Shown here: positions 54,597 to 64,000 of the stretch, in pieces
Position numbering within the stretch: the stretch's first letter is position 1
Layout of the letters: each line of letters begins with the position of its first letter
Assembly (NCBI GenBank): GCA_947184155.2
Contig: CAMXCT020002735.1
Coordinates: 328,678-392,677, forward strand
DNA length: 64,000 nt
Reading direction: 5' to 3'
From: Cladocopium goreaui
Taxonomy: Eukaryota; Sar; Dinophyceae; Suessiales; Symbiodiniaceae
Made by a program: the position numbers and the translations under genes
Notes under the pieces: model-generated
Database searches by the model: none
What the model saw: the letters and a program-made list of their open reading frames with translations, nothing else
Told to the model about the DNA's origin: nothing

Positions 54597-55681
54597 GTGC
54601 CGCGAACGAAAAAACAGAGTGGTCCAAAGGTCAAAGTGGGGATAGAATGGGAGATATTGTGGGATTTGACCCACACTGTGGATGGTTGCGAAATCCTGCA
54701 TCACCAAAAGGATGGTTGAAACATGTTGAAACCCTTTATATAAATAGTGGGATCCATTATAATGATAATATATATATATCATATATTGTCATGCATACAT
54801 GTTGGAAGTGAGTTTGAGAGACGGTCTTCTGCACAGAAAGGAATAAGCTCAGGATACATTTCTGGCTGCGCTTCAGATGCTTGTTGTTTCTACATGTGAG
54901 TACACGTCTCAGTTCCAGGTGGTCAAGGCCCCCTGAATTCCCCAGTTTTCAGAGCAGATCAGAAAGTCGACCCATACCCGATATGGATTTCCGGTACCAA
55001 CAGGACCACGACTTTTGTTATGGTCGAGCCCTGTCCTCCTATGATTAGATTCAGCACTAAATGATTTCAATGAGCCGATTTCAATGGGCCCAATGAATGA
55101 ATCGATCCAACACTAAACCAGGCTGTCTACCGGGTATTTTGACATTTGGGGGGAATAGAATTTGTAGACCAAAGTCTATTCAAAGATCTGTTTTTGGAAG
55201 TCAACACTTGCAAGACGTCTTGAGCCAGAGCCCAACATCAACTGCGCAAACAAGCACATGTCAATCCATTGACAGTAGTCATGGTTTCTCAGGCTTTTTT
55301 GCCATCATGAACCCATGTTTTTGCGGTTCCTGATTTTGAGACCCACCAAACTGGTGCCGGTTTTCTCGAGCTGAGGACCTTATTTGGATGATGGCCCTGT
55401 GTTCAGCTCGCTGGGGTACCAGGCAATGCCCAGGGGATTGTCAAACCCCACCTTTTTTGGACGTCGACAAGGCTTGAATTTGGCGCTGATATTTGTTTGA
55501 CTCTATGGGGCTTGGCTACAAGTATGCCTGAGATGTCCTGAGCGTCTTTCTGACCAACCGACCCAATTATCTAGTTTGGCAAGCATTGTTTGATCATATG
55601 GCTATGTTCAAGACATGTCAAAACCTATGATACCATATGGAACATGAACATTGATGAACCCCCGGCATCCTCGATGTCAAG

Positions 55682-55821
55682 CGCCGGAGGCACTCTCTAC
55701 ATCTAAGACCTCGGGAAAATGTTCCTTTGGAAACGCCTCCCGGGAAAAGGCCCAACGGTTGACCATGTCTGGGGCCTCAGCGTCGCGTCGCAGCATAGGC
55801 TTGGGGTCAGAGCTGTTAGGG
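55682..55821 (+). CDS. Exon, Ser/Lys-rich
   Basis: After GATGTCAAG it reads PEALSTSKTSGKCSFGNASR then EKAQRLTMSGASASRRSIGL, ending at GTTTGG. Probably disordered. The boundaries are plausible, not compelling. Confidence 0.4.
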
Positions 55822-56729
55822 GTTTGGGTCCATCAAAGGTACAAACATCTTTACTAAAAAACGTGAAACCTGAAACATGCTACTGATATGATACATCCTA
55901 ATGATGTGCTTCCAAGTTTCTTTTCAACAATAAACATGTCCACCCAACAAGGTCACAAGATCCAAATTGATGGAGTCTTATTCATTCAACCAATCAGGCA
56001 AGTTGTTTTCCTTCAAGGAACTTGTATGGAGAGGGCTGAAAGGCAGAGGTCGCGAGCCACAATTAAGATTGATGTCGTTTAATCTCTTCCCCTTACATAT
56101 TCCTAAACATACCCTAAATATCGCCAAATAATACACACATATAAACACGATGTTTTATTCCCAAGCTAGTTTTTTTTGTTTGTTTAATTGCCATTGTCAA
56201 TGGTGGCAATTGAAAAGCAATAGGAGACCAGAAAACCCAAAAATGTGATTCAGCCCCATAATAATAAAAACTAGTCAACGCTGGGGTGCTTATTACTAGG
56301 GTCCGCCTTGTGCAATCATTTTTTCCAATTACATATGCGTATATATATATATATATATTCAAGGTTTTGATTGTACTATTAGGATAAAGATTCGAAATCC
56401 AATTTTTAGCTACATGTTTGTAAGGAATTTGGTCGTTTGAAATCATATATTTTAATGTATTTTATTGTTCTTTGCTTAGGTGTTGATGTTATTATTTGGA
56501 GAAAGCTTTGAAATCCAATTTTTGTGAAAATCCCATCCCCCAAATACTCAATACCCCATAATAAAAACTACTCCAGGTGTTTATGATATACTTGGGGATG
56601 GGTTAGTATTATTTAGTATAAGGGGAAAGGATATGAAAGGATTTTAAATCTGGACAATTTAAAACGACGTCACCGACGTCAGCCCGAAATAACGACCTAG
56701 CCTCAGAAATAAGCCCATCACCATACAAG

Positions 56730-57925
56730 GGAAACTGAGGTCTTCAGCGCTAGCAGAAGCAAGTTCCCTATTTTTCAAGCTTTTCCATGGGCAACTACGG
56801 CTGGAAAAATCCGTTTTAAGTGGCAAAGCTTGGACAAACAAAAAGATCCTAGTTTATCAGACTAGGAAACTGAGGTTTTCAGCGCGTTCAGAAGCAAGTT
56901 CCCTATTTTTCTAGCTTTTCCATGGGCAACTACGGCTGGAAAAATCGGTTTTAAGCGGCAAAGCTTGTACACACAAAAAGATCCCAGTTAAAGGTTTGGG
57001 AGCTGTTTTTTGATGAATATTAATGTTAGGTTTCGGAGCCTCAAATTAAAGGAAAAAATGTCAAACAGGCTGTGCGAGCGTGTTTGTGGGCACCGGGGGC
57101 GGTTCCGGACCAGGGCGGGTTCGAGCCCCTGTGCGTTTCAAGCCTCCCGGCGCCAAAGCTGGGCATTTGTGAGCTCGGGCGGTTTTTGGGAGGCGGTCAA
57201 CTCGAACAGAAACGGGAAGTTTTTTAGACGGGAATGCCAAGTACCTCTTGCATACTTGATGTTTTTCACAGTGGTAAACTGAGGTCTTCAGCGCGTTCAG
57301 ACGCAAGTTCCCTATTTTTATCGCTTTTCCATGGGAGGCTACGGCTGGAAAAATCGGTTTTAAGCGGCAAAGCTTCGGGAAACAAAAAAGATCCTAGTTT
57401 ATCAAACCAGGAAGCTGAGGCCGTCAGCGCTAGCAGAAGCAAGTTCCCTGTTTTTCTAGCTTTTCCATGGGCAACTACGGCTGGAAAAATCGGTTTTAGG
57501 CGGCAAAGCTTGGACAAAGAAAAAATATCCTAGTTTATCAAACTAGGAAACTGAGCTTTTCAGCGAGTTCAGAAGCAAGTTCCCTATTTTTCTAGCTTTT
57601 CCATGGGCAACTACGGCTGGAAAAATCGGTTTTAAGCGGCAAAGCTTGGACAAACAAAAAGATCCGAGTTTATCAAACTAGGAAACTGAGCTTTTCAGCG
57701 CGTTCAGAAGCAAGTTCCCTATTTTTCTAGCTTTTCCATGGGCAACTACGGCTGGAAAAATCGGTTTTAAGCGGCAAAGCTTGGACAAACAAAAAAGATC
57801 CGAGTTTATCAAACTAGGAAACTGAGCTTTTCAAAGCAAGTTCCCTTTTTTTGTAGCTTTTCCATGGGCAACTACGGCTGGAAAAATCGGTTTTAAGCGG
57901 CAAAGCTTGGACAAACAAGACGTTT
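56730..57925 (+). repeat. 136-bp satellite with a two-unit gap
   Basis: Units begin GGAAACTGAG near 56731, 56866, 57275, 57411, 57547, 57682 and 57818, and contain AGAAGCAAGTTCCCTATTTT, CTTTTCCATGGGCAACTACG, GCTGGAAAAATCGGTTTTAA. The 409-bp step from 56866 to 57275 equals three units; the middle (57003-57274) is unrelated GC-rich sequence. Confidence 0.95.
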
Positions 57926-58365
57926 TGTTTATTATACAGAACATACCCAGGATGCAGCAAATTAAGAAATCAAAGCAGGTCCTGTTGTCTTATTAGGCAG
58001 ACGTAAAATAACTTATTAATTCAGACGACGTCAATACTTCAGCGGTAAAATTATTCGAAATAAGCGACGACCTGCGAAATATTTCCACTGGGATTCCCAT
58101 AACCCGTCTTGCTTCCAAATCACTACTTGTGCCCCCGAAGCAGTGGCCCCAGTGGAAGCATGTGGAAGCGTTGGCGGGACTCATGTTTCCATCCAGAATC
58201 AGGAGCGCGCCAGCCATTGTAATTATAGGTAAATGATGGTAAATGATACCCACGGGAAATAGAAATCTGTCAACCTCTTCATCTACCCATTTACCCCGGG
58301 TACGGTACCTGGGAAAGCCTGATATAACCGCACATGATGCCCTGCTTTGCCTTGCGTTTTTGCAG

Positions 58366-58461
58366 GTGCATGACGCATACTGATCGAGGGCCTGCGGGAC
58401 AAATGCCTAAGCTTAACTTTCACTTGGATCTGCCAAAGACTGCACCCGCATCCGTGAAAAG
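58366..58461 (+). CDS. Exon, unknown
   Basis: Strong acceptor TTGCGTTTTTGCAG and donor GTATGG. Reads CMTHTDRGPAGQMPKLNFHL then DLPKTAPASVK. The minus strand is open too but lacks splice signals of this quality. Function unknown. Confidence 0.5.
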
Positions 58462-58806
58462 GTATGGTTTGTAGATCGTCCCCGGCTTCCGGTGAGCAAT
58501 GGCCATGTGACCTGCTGGAAAAACGAGCCAACAACTCCCAAATCCAGAGGAGCATCTAGCTTTGATACCAACTTTCTATGTGTTCTGTTTTGCCATTTTG
58601 CTTATGCCAGAAAATGACGAGTTTGCCAGATAATGGTAGTTCTTGAGCCCATGGAATTGCATGTAGTAGTGAAGGGGTGCATCATTAAGTGTGTATTTGT
58701 CATGACTCACACTGTCTTTCCCCAAAATTGGAAGGAACAATTGATTGTAATTGATTGAGCACAAGAAATTTTCACCTCATGGTGAATTTTGGTGCCAACT
58801 TACGAG

Positions 58807-58879
58807 GTTCGGAGTTTCATAGGACGGCCACTGCTGAAGCAACACGTTGGCCTTGGATCACTGGCCAGCAGGGATCAAG
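58807..58879 (+). CDS. Exon, unknown
   Basis: Acceptor CCAACTTACGAG, phase 0. Reads VRSFIGRPLLKQHVGLGSLA then SRDQ to GTGTCG. A later donor (GTTCAT after 58922) would add 14 residues. Not recognised. Confidence 0.4.
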
Positions 58880-59699
58880 GTGTCGCATACTTGGGGGTTC
58901 AGATATCAAACAGGGCCTTCAGGTTCATGTATATATATATATATACACGTACATATTATATATATATATATCAATTTGTGCTTTTTGGAACATCACCATC
59001 TAATTTCGTGGCAACATAGTGGCAACAGAGTGGTTGGGCACCGCAAGAGGAGACGACTAACTTATCAAGAAGCCTATTCCATGACGGATAAGACGGGCTA
59101 AACCCAGCAGAGGTTTCACAGACCTCCAGCTATCCGAACTCCCCAGAGCGGCCCATGTAGTCGATCTAGGAATTTTGTTTCAACTGCATTTGGCTCAGGA
59201 TTGAGACTCCTGATGTTTATCGGAAAAGTTGGCTTTCTCGGAAAGCCTATGATGATGTGATGATGTGACTTATGTTGTATATGCGGTATATGTCTTTATA
59301 TGTGTTATATGTGAAGATTGTATTGATATACAATGATGTACAATGATATACAATGTCATGACACAACATCATGTACAACTGTATAGGCAATACAGTATAC
59401 ATGTGTGTAAAATATTTCACGTATATGTATAGTATGTGATTATAGATCATTCTATTTGCATGCAAAAATTGTTTAATCGTTGATGTCTGCCCTCCTGTGG
59501 AAAATAAGAATAAACTTCACTTCTGCAGCATGGAATCTCCTGGAAATTTGTAGTACCTGCAAACACCTTTCGAAATTGAATCAGCATCCCCGCCTGTGCA
59601 TAGTTGCATTGACCATGCTGCATATGCCCAAGTCTAAGCTTGTAGGAAAAGAAAGGAGTTAGCATTTCCATTTCCGTGTTTGTCTTCTCTGACTTGTAG

Positions 59700-59887
59700 G
59701 GCCTTTTTGTGGGACAAGATTCAGAACCAGTCAGAAACAGAACGAGCCAAAATGTAGTGCCTCCATTGGTTTCTGTGGAGGCTCTAAATGGAGCCAGGTT
59801 TGCCAAAGATGCCGCCTGCCCCGGCAACGGTGGAGCCATTTCTGTCTCGCAGTTGTCAGGCAACATGCTACTATATGCTACGTACTA
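59700..59887 (+). CDS. Exon or terminal exon, unknown
   Basis: A very good acceptor (TGTCTTCTCTGACTTGTAG). Reads 62 residues: GLFVGQDSEPVRNRTSQNVV, PPLVSVEALNGARFAKDAAC, PGNGGAISVSQLSGN, then LLYATY-type codons to TAA at 59885-59887. An internal GC donor (CAG before GCAACA) could end it earlier. A 139-residue minus frame overlaps but has no coding character beyond openness. Confidence 0.45.
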
Positions 59888-60044
59888 ATTATAGGCTCCA
59901 CTTGGTGTGACTATCTTGTACCTCCAAAACAACTGGCATCTCTATATATATATATATAAGTTGTGTACAATGCAGTTCTTTGGTTTCTTGAGTGAGGTTC
60001 GACCAGTTTTGTGAAGAAGTACTACACTTCTCACTGTTGTCCAG

Positions 60045-60158
60045 ACCTCTTGGCCGAAAACGCAGAATGCAGCCTGCGGGACAGCATTGGCACAAGGAGA
60101 CCACAAGACATTCATCCAAGGCTTAGGCGAAGGCTGTCCTTCCAAGACTTGGATGCAG
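60045..60158 (+). CDS. Exon, Arg-rich with LSFQDLD
   Basis: Acceptor TCACTGTTGTCCAG, donor GTGAAA, phases 1 and 1. Reads LLAENAECSLRDSIGTRRPQ then DIHPRLRRRLSFQDLDA. RRRLSFQ resembles a basophilic kinase site. If the intron is retained the frame runs on to 60406. Function unknown. Confidence 0.5.
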
Positions 60159-61299
60159 GTGAAACTGCCCGAATGGGCGAATCTTGTGGTTCATGGTCTA
60201 GAAGCAACGGTCGAGCCGATGGATCTAAAAATGGTCCATGTCACAGGCACACAAAGAATACGATGATGCCTGGATCAGGACACGTTTCACTCGTGAATCA
60301 AACATATAAGTTAAGATCATATATAATATACTTATATATTTATAATTATATTGCTACTAATATTACGATCTGGCCTTACACAGAGCGCGCGCGTGCAGTT
60401 TCCTGAGGCCAATTTCCCCAAAAATCTGCCACATTTTTGGGAAAATTTGCGAATACAAACTTAGTCTGTGCGAATACAAACTCAATCTGTGCTTCCTGAG
60501 CCTCGTGCTCGGAGGTCGAAATTTTACTACTTTTTTGGGAAAATCCAATTTTGAAGTGATACTTTTTTGGGCAAATTTCTCTTCTCCCCAGTCCGTGTCC
60601 CACTAAGCAACTGCAGTACGGTCGGTCGGGGTCGGTCAGGGGTTCGATTCCCCCCTGGTCCATTGTCGCTCGGTATTCAGTTGTGTTTGAGCATCTGTCT
60701 TCTGAGTTTCCCACAAATCTGTCACAATTTTCGGGCTTCACCCCGAGCTCAATTTTCCCAAAATTTCCCATAATTTAGGGGCTTTTCACCGGGCTTTTCA
60801 CGATTTTTTTTCCCGAATACAAACTTTGGGAACTTCCGTTTTGCGCTTCCGTTATTTTGAATGTACCGCATGCGTCTACCGCTCTTTTGAATTCACTATA
60901 AGATTTGAATGAAGCACGCGTATCGGATTTTGGCGGGTGTGGCACAACATTGCTTGGCGCAGCAAGCACCAAAACGTCATGCCCATAGATATTTCAAGCC
61001 TGCCGGTCGTGGGTACGAGTGTCTTTTTGGTGCCGCTGACTTTGCATTGGAAAGGCCGCTGATATAGGCTCGCCATGCTAGCGGAATGAAGTTGCACAAC
61101 CACCCCCATTCGCATATTTTCATATGGCTACACATTTAGTCATGTTAATCCTGTGGTGGTGCCCTTGGTGTAGACCGCATGGCATGGCTGTTCACTGTTG
61201 CGACCCCAAGAAGTGCAAGCCGCAGTGTGTAACGGCATGTCCTCAATTTATTGCTACTAATTCCAATATTACGCTGTACACAAACCACTTCGGGGAGCA

Positions 61300-61680
61300 G
61301 CTTTCAATAGGAATTTTCGGGAGCAGCTTTCGGGAGCCGCTTTGCAGAATAGCTTTGGGGAGCCATTTGGGGTATAGGTTTGAAGAGCCGCAGCTTTGGG
61401 GCAATAGTTTTGGACAGCAGCTTTGGGGAGCAGCTTTTGGTAGCAACTTTGGGGCGCAGGTTTCGGGAGCCGCTTTGCAGAATGGCTTTGGGGAGCCGTT
61501 TTGGCGAAAAGGTTTGCAGAATCGCAGCTTTGGGGCAACAACTTTGGAGAACAGCTGTGGGGCACAACTTTGGGGAGCAGCGCTGGGGAACAGCTTTGGA
61601 GACCATCTTTGGGGAGCAGCTTTGCATGGCAGCTTTGAAGAACCGCAGCTTTGGGGAGCACCTTTGGAGCACCCTGCACA
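61300..61680 (+). repeat. GGGGAGCAGCTTT minisatellite
   Basis: Degenerate 13-15 bp units (CTTTGGGGAGCAG, CTTTGCAGAATGG, CTTTGGGGCAACAA). All frames are open through it, a consequence of composition. Confidence 0.9.
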
Positions 61681-62560
61681 GCACCTTGCACAGCACCTTT
61701 GCCAGACTTCGCCACTGCAGTCTGAACAGCACTCTGCACAGCACCCTGCACAGCACCTTTGCCGGACTTCGCCACTGCAGTCTGAAGAGCACTCGCCACT
61801 GCAGTCTGGACAGCACCCTGCACAGCACCCTGCACAGCACCCCTGCACAGCACCCTGCACAGCACCCTGCACAGCACCCTGCACAGCACCTTTGCCAGAC
61901 TTCGCCACCGCAGTCTGGACAGCACCCTGCACAGCACCCTGCACAGCACCATGCACAGCACCTTTGCTAGACTTCGCCACCGCAGTCTGGACAACCCCGC
62001 ACAGCACCCTGCACAGCACCTTTGCCAGACTTCGCCACCGCAGTCTGGACAGCACTCTGCACAGCACCCTGCACAGCACCCTGCACAGCACCTTTGCCAG
62101 ACTTCGCCACCGCAGTCTGGACAGCACCCTGCACACCACCCTGCACAGCACCTTTGCCAGACTTCGCCACCGCAGTCTGGACAGCACCCTGCACAGCACC
62201 TTTGCTACACTTCGCCACAGCAGTCTGGACAGCACCCTGCACAGCAACCTGCACAGCACCTTTGCCAGACTTCGCCACCGCAGTCTGGACAGCACCCTGC
62301 ACAGCACCCTGCACAGCACCCTGCACAGCACCCTGCACAGCACCTTTGCCAGACTTCGCCACCGCACTCTGGACAACACCCTGCACAGCACCCTGCGCGG
62401 CACCCTGCACAGCACCCTGCACAGCACCCTGCACAGCACCTTTGCCAGACTTCGCCACCGCAGTCTGGACAGCACCCTGCACAGCACCTTTGCCAGACTT
62501 CGCCACCGCAGTCTGTACAGCACCCTGCACAGCACCCTGGCTCAAAAGTTCGCCACCGAA
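61681..62560 (+). repeat. CAGCACCCTGCA minisatellite with 50-60 bp spacers
   Basis: Runs of the 12-mer CAGCACCCTGCA (2-6 copies) alternate with the conserved spacer CAGCACCTTTGCCAGACTTC, GCCACCGCAGTCTGGA. At least a dozen spacers. The plus-strand 485-residue frame (CTAP runs or STLH runs), and equally long minus frames, stay open because units are multiples of three without stops; I regard none as a gene. Confidence 0.93.
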
Positions 62561-62689
62561 GACCCCACCTTAGAGAAGTAAGAACCCCTATAGCTTGCCA
62601 GCTATCTGGGGAAATAGGAAACCTATAGGAGAGGTTGGTTGTTGTGAATCAGGGATGGCAGAGCGAAGCCACTGATGGATTGAAAGGTG

Positions 62690-64000
62690 TTTGATCTCTC
62701 TCACTCTTTCTCTCTCTTTCTCTGACTATCTACCTACCTACCTACCTACCAATCTATCAATCTATCTATGTATCTATCTATCTATCGATCTATCTCTCTC
62801 TCTCTCTCTTTCATCTGTCTATCTGTCTAGCTGTCTACCTGTCTATCTATCTATCTATCTGTCTGTCTATCTATCTATCTATCTGTTTGTCTGTCTGTCT
62901 ATCTGTCTATCTATGGTGCAGTGTCATTCAGTCTAATGTAGTGTAGTGTAGCGTACTGTAGTGTAGTGGAGTGTAGTGGAATGTAGTGTAGTGCAGTGTA
63001 ATGTAGTGTAGTGTAATGTAATTTAGTGTAGTGTAAATTAGTGTCGTGGAGTGTAGTGGAGTGTAGTTGTAGTTGTAGTTGTAGTTGTAGTGTAGTTGAG
63101 TGTAGTGTAGTGTAATGTAGTGAAGTGTAGTGGAAGGTAGTGTAGTGTTGTGTAATGCAGCGTAGTGGAGTGTAGGGTAGTGTCATGTAGTGTAGTGTAG
63201 TGTAATTTAGTGCAGTGGAGTGTAGTGGAGTGTAGTTGTGTAGTTGTAGTGTAGTGTAGTGGGATGTAGTGTAGTGTAGTGGTGTGTAGTGGAGTGTAGT
63301 GGAGTGTAGTTGTGTAGTTGTAGTTGTAGTGTTGTGGAGTGTAGTGTAGTGTAATGTAGTGAAGTGTAGTGGGAGTAGTGTAGTGGAGTGTAGTGTAGTG
63401 TAATGTAGTGTAATGTAATTGAGTGTAATTGAATGCAGTGTAGTGGAGTGTAGTGGAGTGTAGTTGTGTAGTTGTAGTTGTAGTGTTGTGGAGTGTAGTG
63501 TAGTGTAATGTAGTGAAGTGTATTGGAAGATAGTGTAATGTAATGCAGTGGTGTCTATCTGTCTACCTGTCTATCTAATCTGTCTAGCAATTAATCTATC
63601 TTATCTACCCAATTGGCCTTTCTCTCTCTCTCTTTTATCTAATTATCTATCTACCTACCTAACCTAACCTTACCTTACCTTACCTTACCTTTACCCTTAC
63701 CTTTACTTTTACCTTTACCTTTACCTCTGCCTTATCTTACCTTACCCTACCCTACTCTACCTTACCCTACCCTGCCCTACCCTACCCTACCTATCTACCT
63801 ATCTACCTATCTACCTACCTACCTACCTACTCTATCTATCTCCCCCTTTCATCTGTCTAGTTGTCTATCTGTGTTGCAGTGTTATTCAGTGTAATGTAGT
63901 GTAGTGTAGTGGAGTGTATTGGATACCGATTTGGTGATGTAAATTATTTTCCTGGGAGTCTAGCCCCCAAAAATAATTTTGAAATTACCGATTTGTACAT
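62690..64000 (+). repeat. CTAT/CTGT and TAGTG arrays, higher-order repeat
   Basis: 62690-62910 CTCT/CTAT/CTGT; 62935-63550 TAGTG pentamers with TTGTAG and GGAGTG variants; 63555-63870 CTAT/CTGT, then ACCTT/ACCCT/ACCT, then CTAT; 63885 onward TAGTG again. The junction TGCAGTG-T-ATTCAGT-TAATGTAGTG recurs at 62917 and 63875, a 958-bp period. The final 75 bases look unique. Confidence 0.95.

Noticed and set aside
57061-57300. GC-rich open frames on both strands between satellite units
   Set aside because: Openness follows from composition; no splice sites and no recognisable protein.
60638-60665. tRNA-like T-arm (GGGGTTCGATTCCCCC)
   Set aside because: No acceptor stem, D-arm or anticodon arm could be paired with it upstream; only the arm is tRNA-like.
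1-64000. CRISPR arrays, bacterial operons, Shine-Dalgarno sites, rRNA genes
   Set aside because: None seen; tandem repeats here lack unique spacers of constant length, and the gene structure is eukaryotic.

Overview
The window looks like nuclear DNA of a dinoflagellate, most likely of the family Symbiodiniaceae. Coding potential is broken into short GC-rich exons separated by long AT-rich introns. Most convincing exons lie on one strand. Several introns fit GC donors as well as GT donors. Satellites and small foldback elements are dense, and the LINE carries APE endonuclease, reverse transcriptase and RNase H. Some peptides read through the satellites (for example around 26.2 and 31.5 kb) resemble peptides I recall from predicted proteins of coral symbionts; that is memory, not a search. 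I saw no operons, bacterial signals, rRNA, complete tRNA or CRISPR.

Layout. 1-2.8 kb: AT-rich, repeat-laden, no gene. 2.8-7.3 kb (+): a phase-consistent chain of six small exons (gene A, unrecognised) ending at a stop at 7,325. 8.2-9.1 kb: TAATG and CCCCA-rich satellites. 9.3-13.1 kb (+): exons of gene B, perhaps the N-terminal part of the channel gene. 14.0-14.8 kb (-): a two-exon model with weak RAP-domain resemblance whose intron holds a 450-bp decamer array. 17.6 to at least 34.3 kb (+), perhaps to 49.0 kb: a voltage-gated potassium channel gene. Exons for the pre-S1 segment, S1, S2, S3, S4, S4-S5/S5, pore helix, GYGD filter and S6 follow one another in order, then an EF-hand exon at 34.3 kb. 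A second EF-hand-like exon at 45.8 kb, a Ser/Pro/Arg-rich exon at 47.6 kb and a terminal exon at 48.9 kb may belong to the same gene.

Between the two EF-hand exons sits a full-length LINE of about 7.25 kb in antisense orientation (38,373-45,620), bounded by a perfect 16-bp target-site duplication. ORF1 is followed by ORF2, which is split into three overlapping frames by one -1 and one +1 shift. All catalytic residues I looked for are present.

50.9-60.2 kb (+): a further series of good exons from one or more genes I cannot name. 56.7-57.9 kb: a 136-bp satellite. 61.3-62.6 kb: a two-part minisatellite open in all frames. 62.7-64.0 kb: CTAT/CTGT and TAGTG arrays with a higher-order period near 958 bp.

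Repeats: at least nine copies of one mariner-like MITE (ends ACCCTCTGG, TA at both edges) are scattered through introns and intergenic DNA; one has been blown apart by about 830 bp of AT microsatellite. A second MITE-like family, a foldback with 11-bp flanking repeats, and an inverted pair of satellite-linked modules 5.6 kb apart are also visible. Exon boundaries are read by eye from splice signals, frame and phase; they are models, not transcript evidence.
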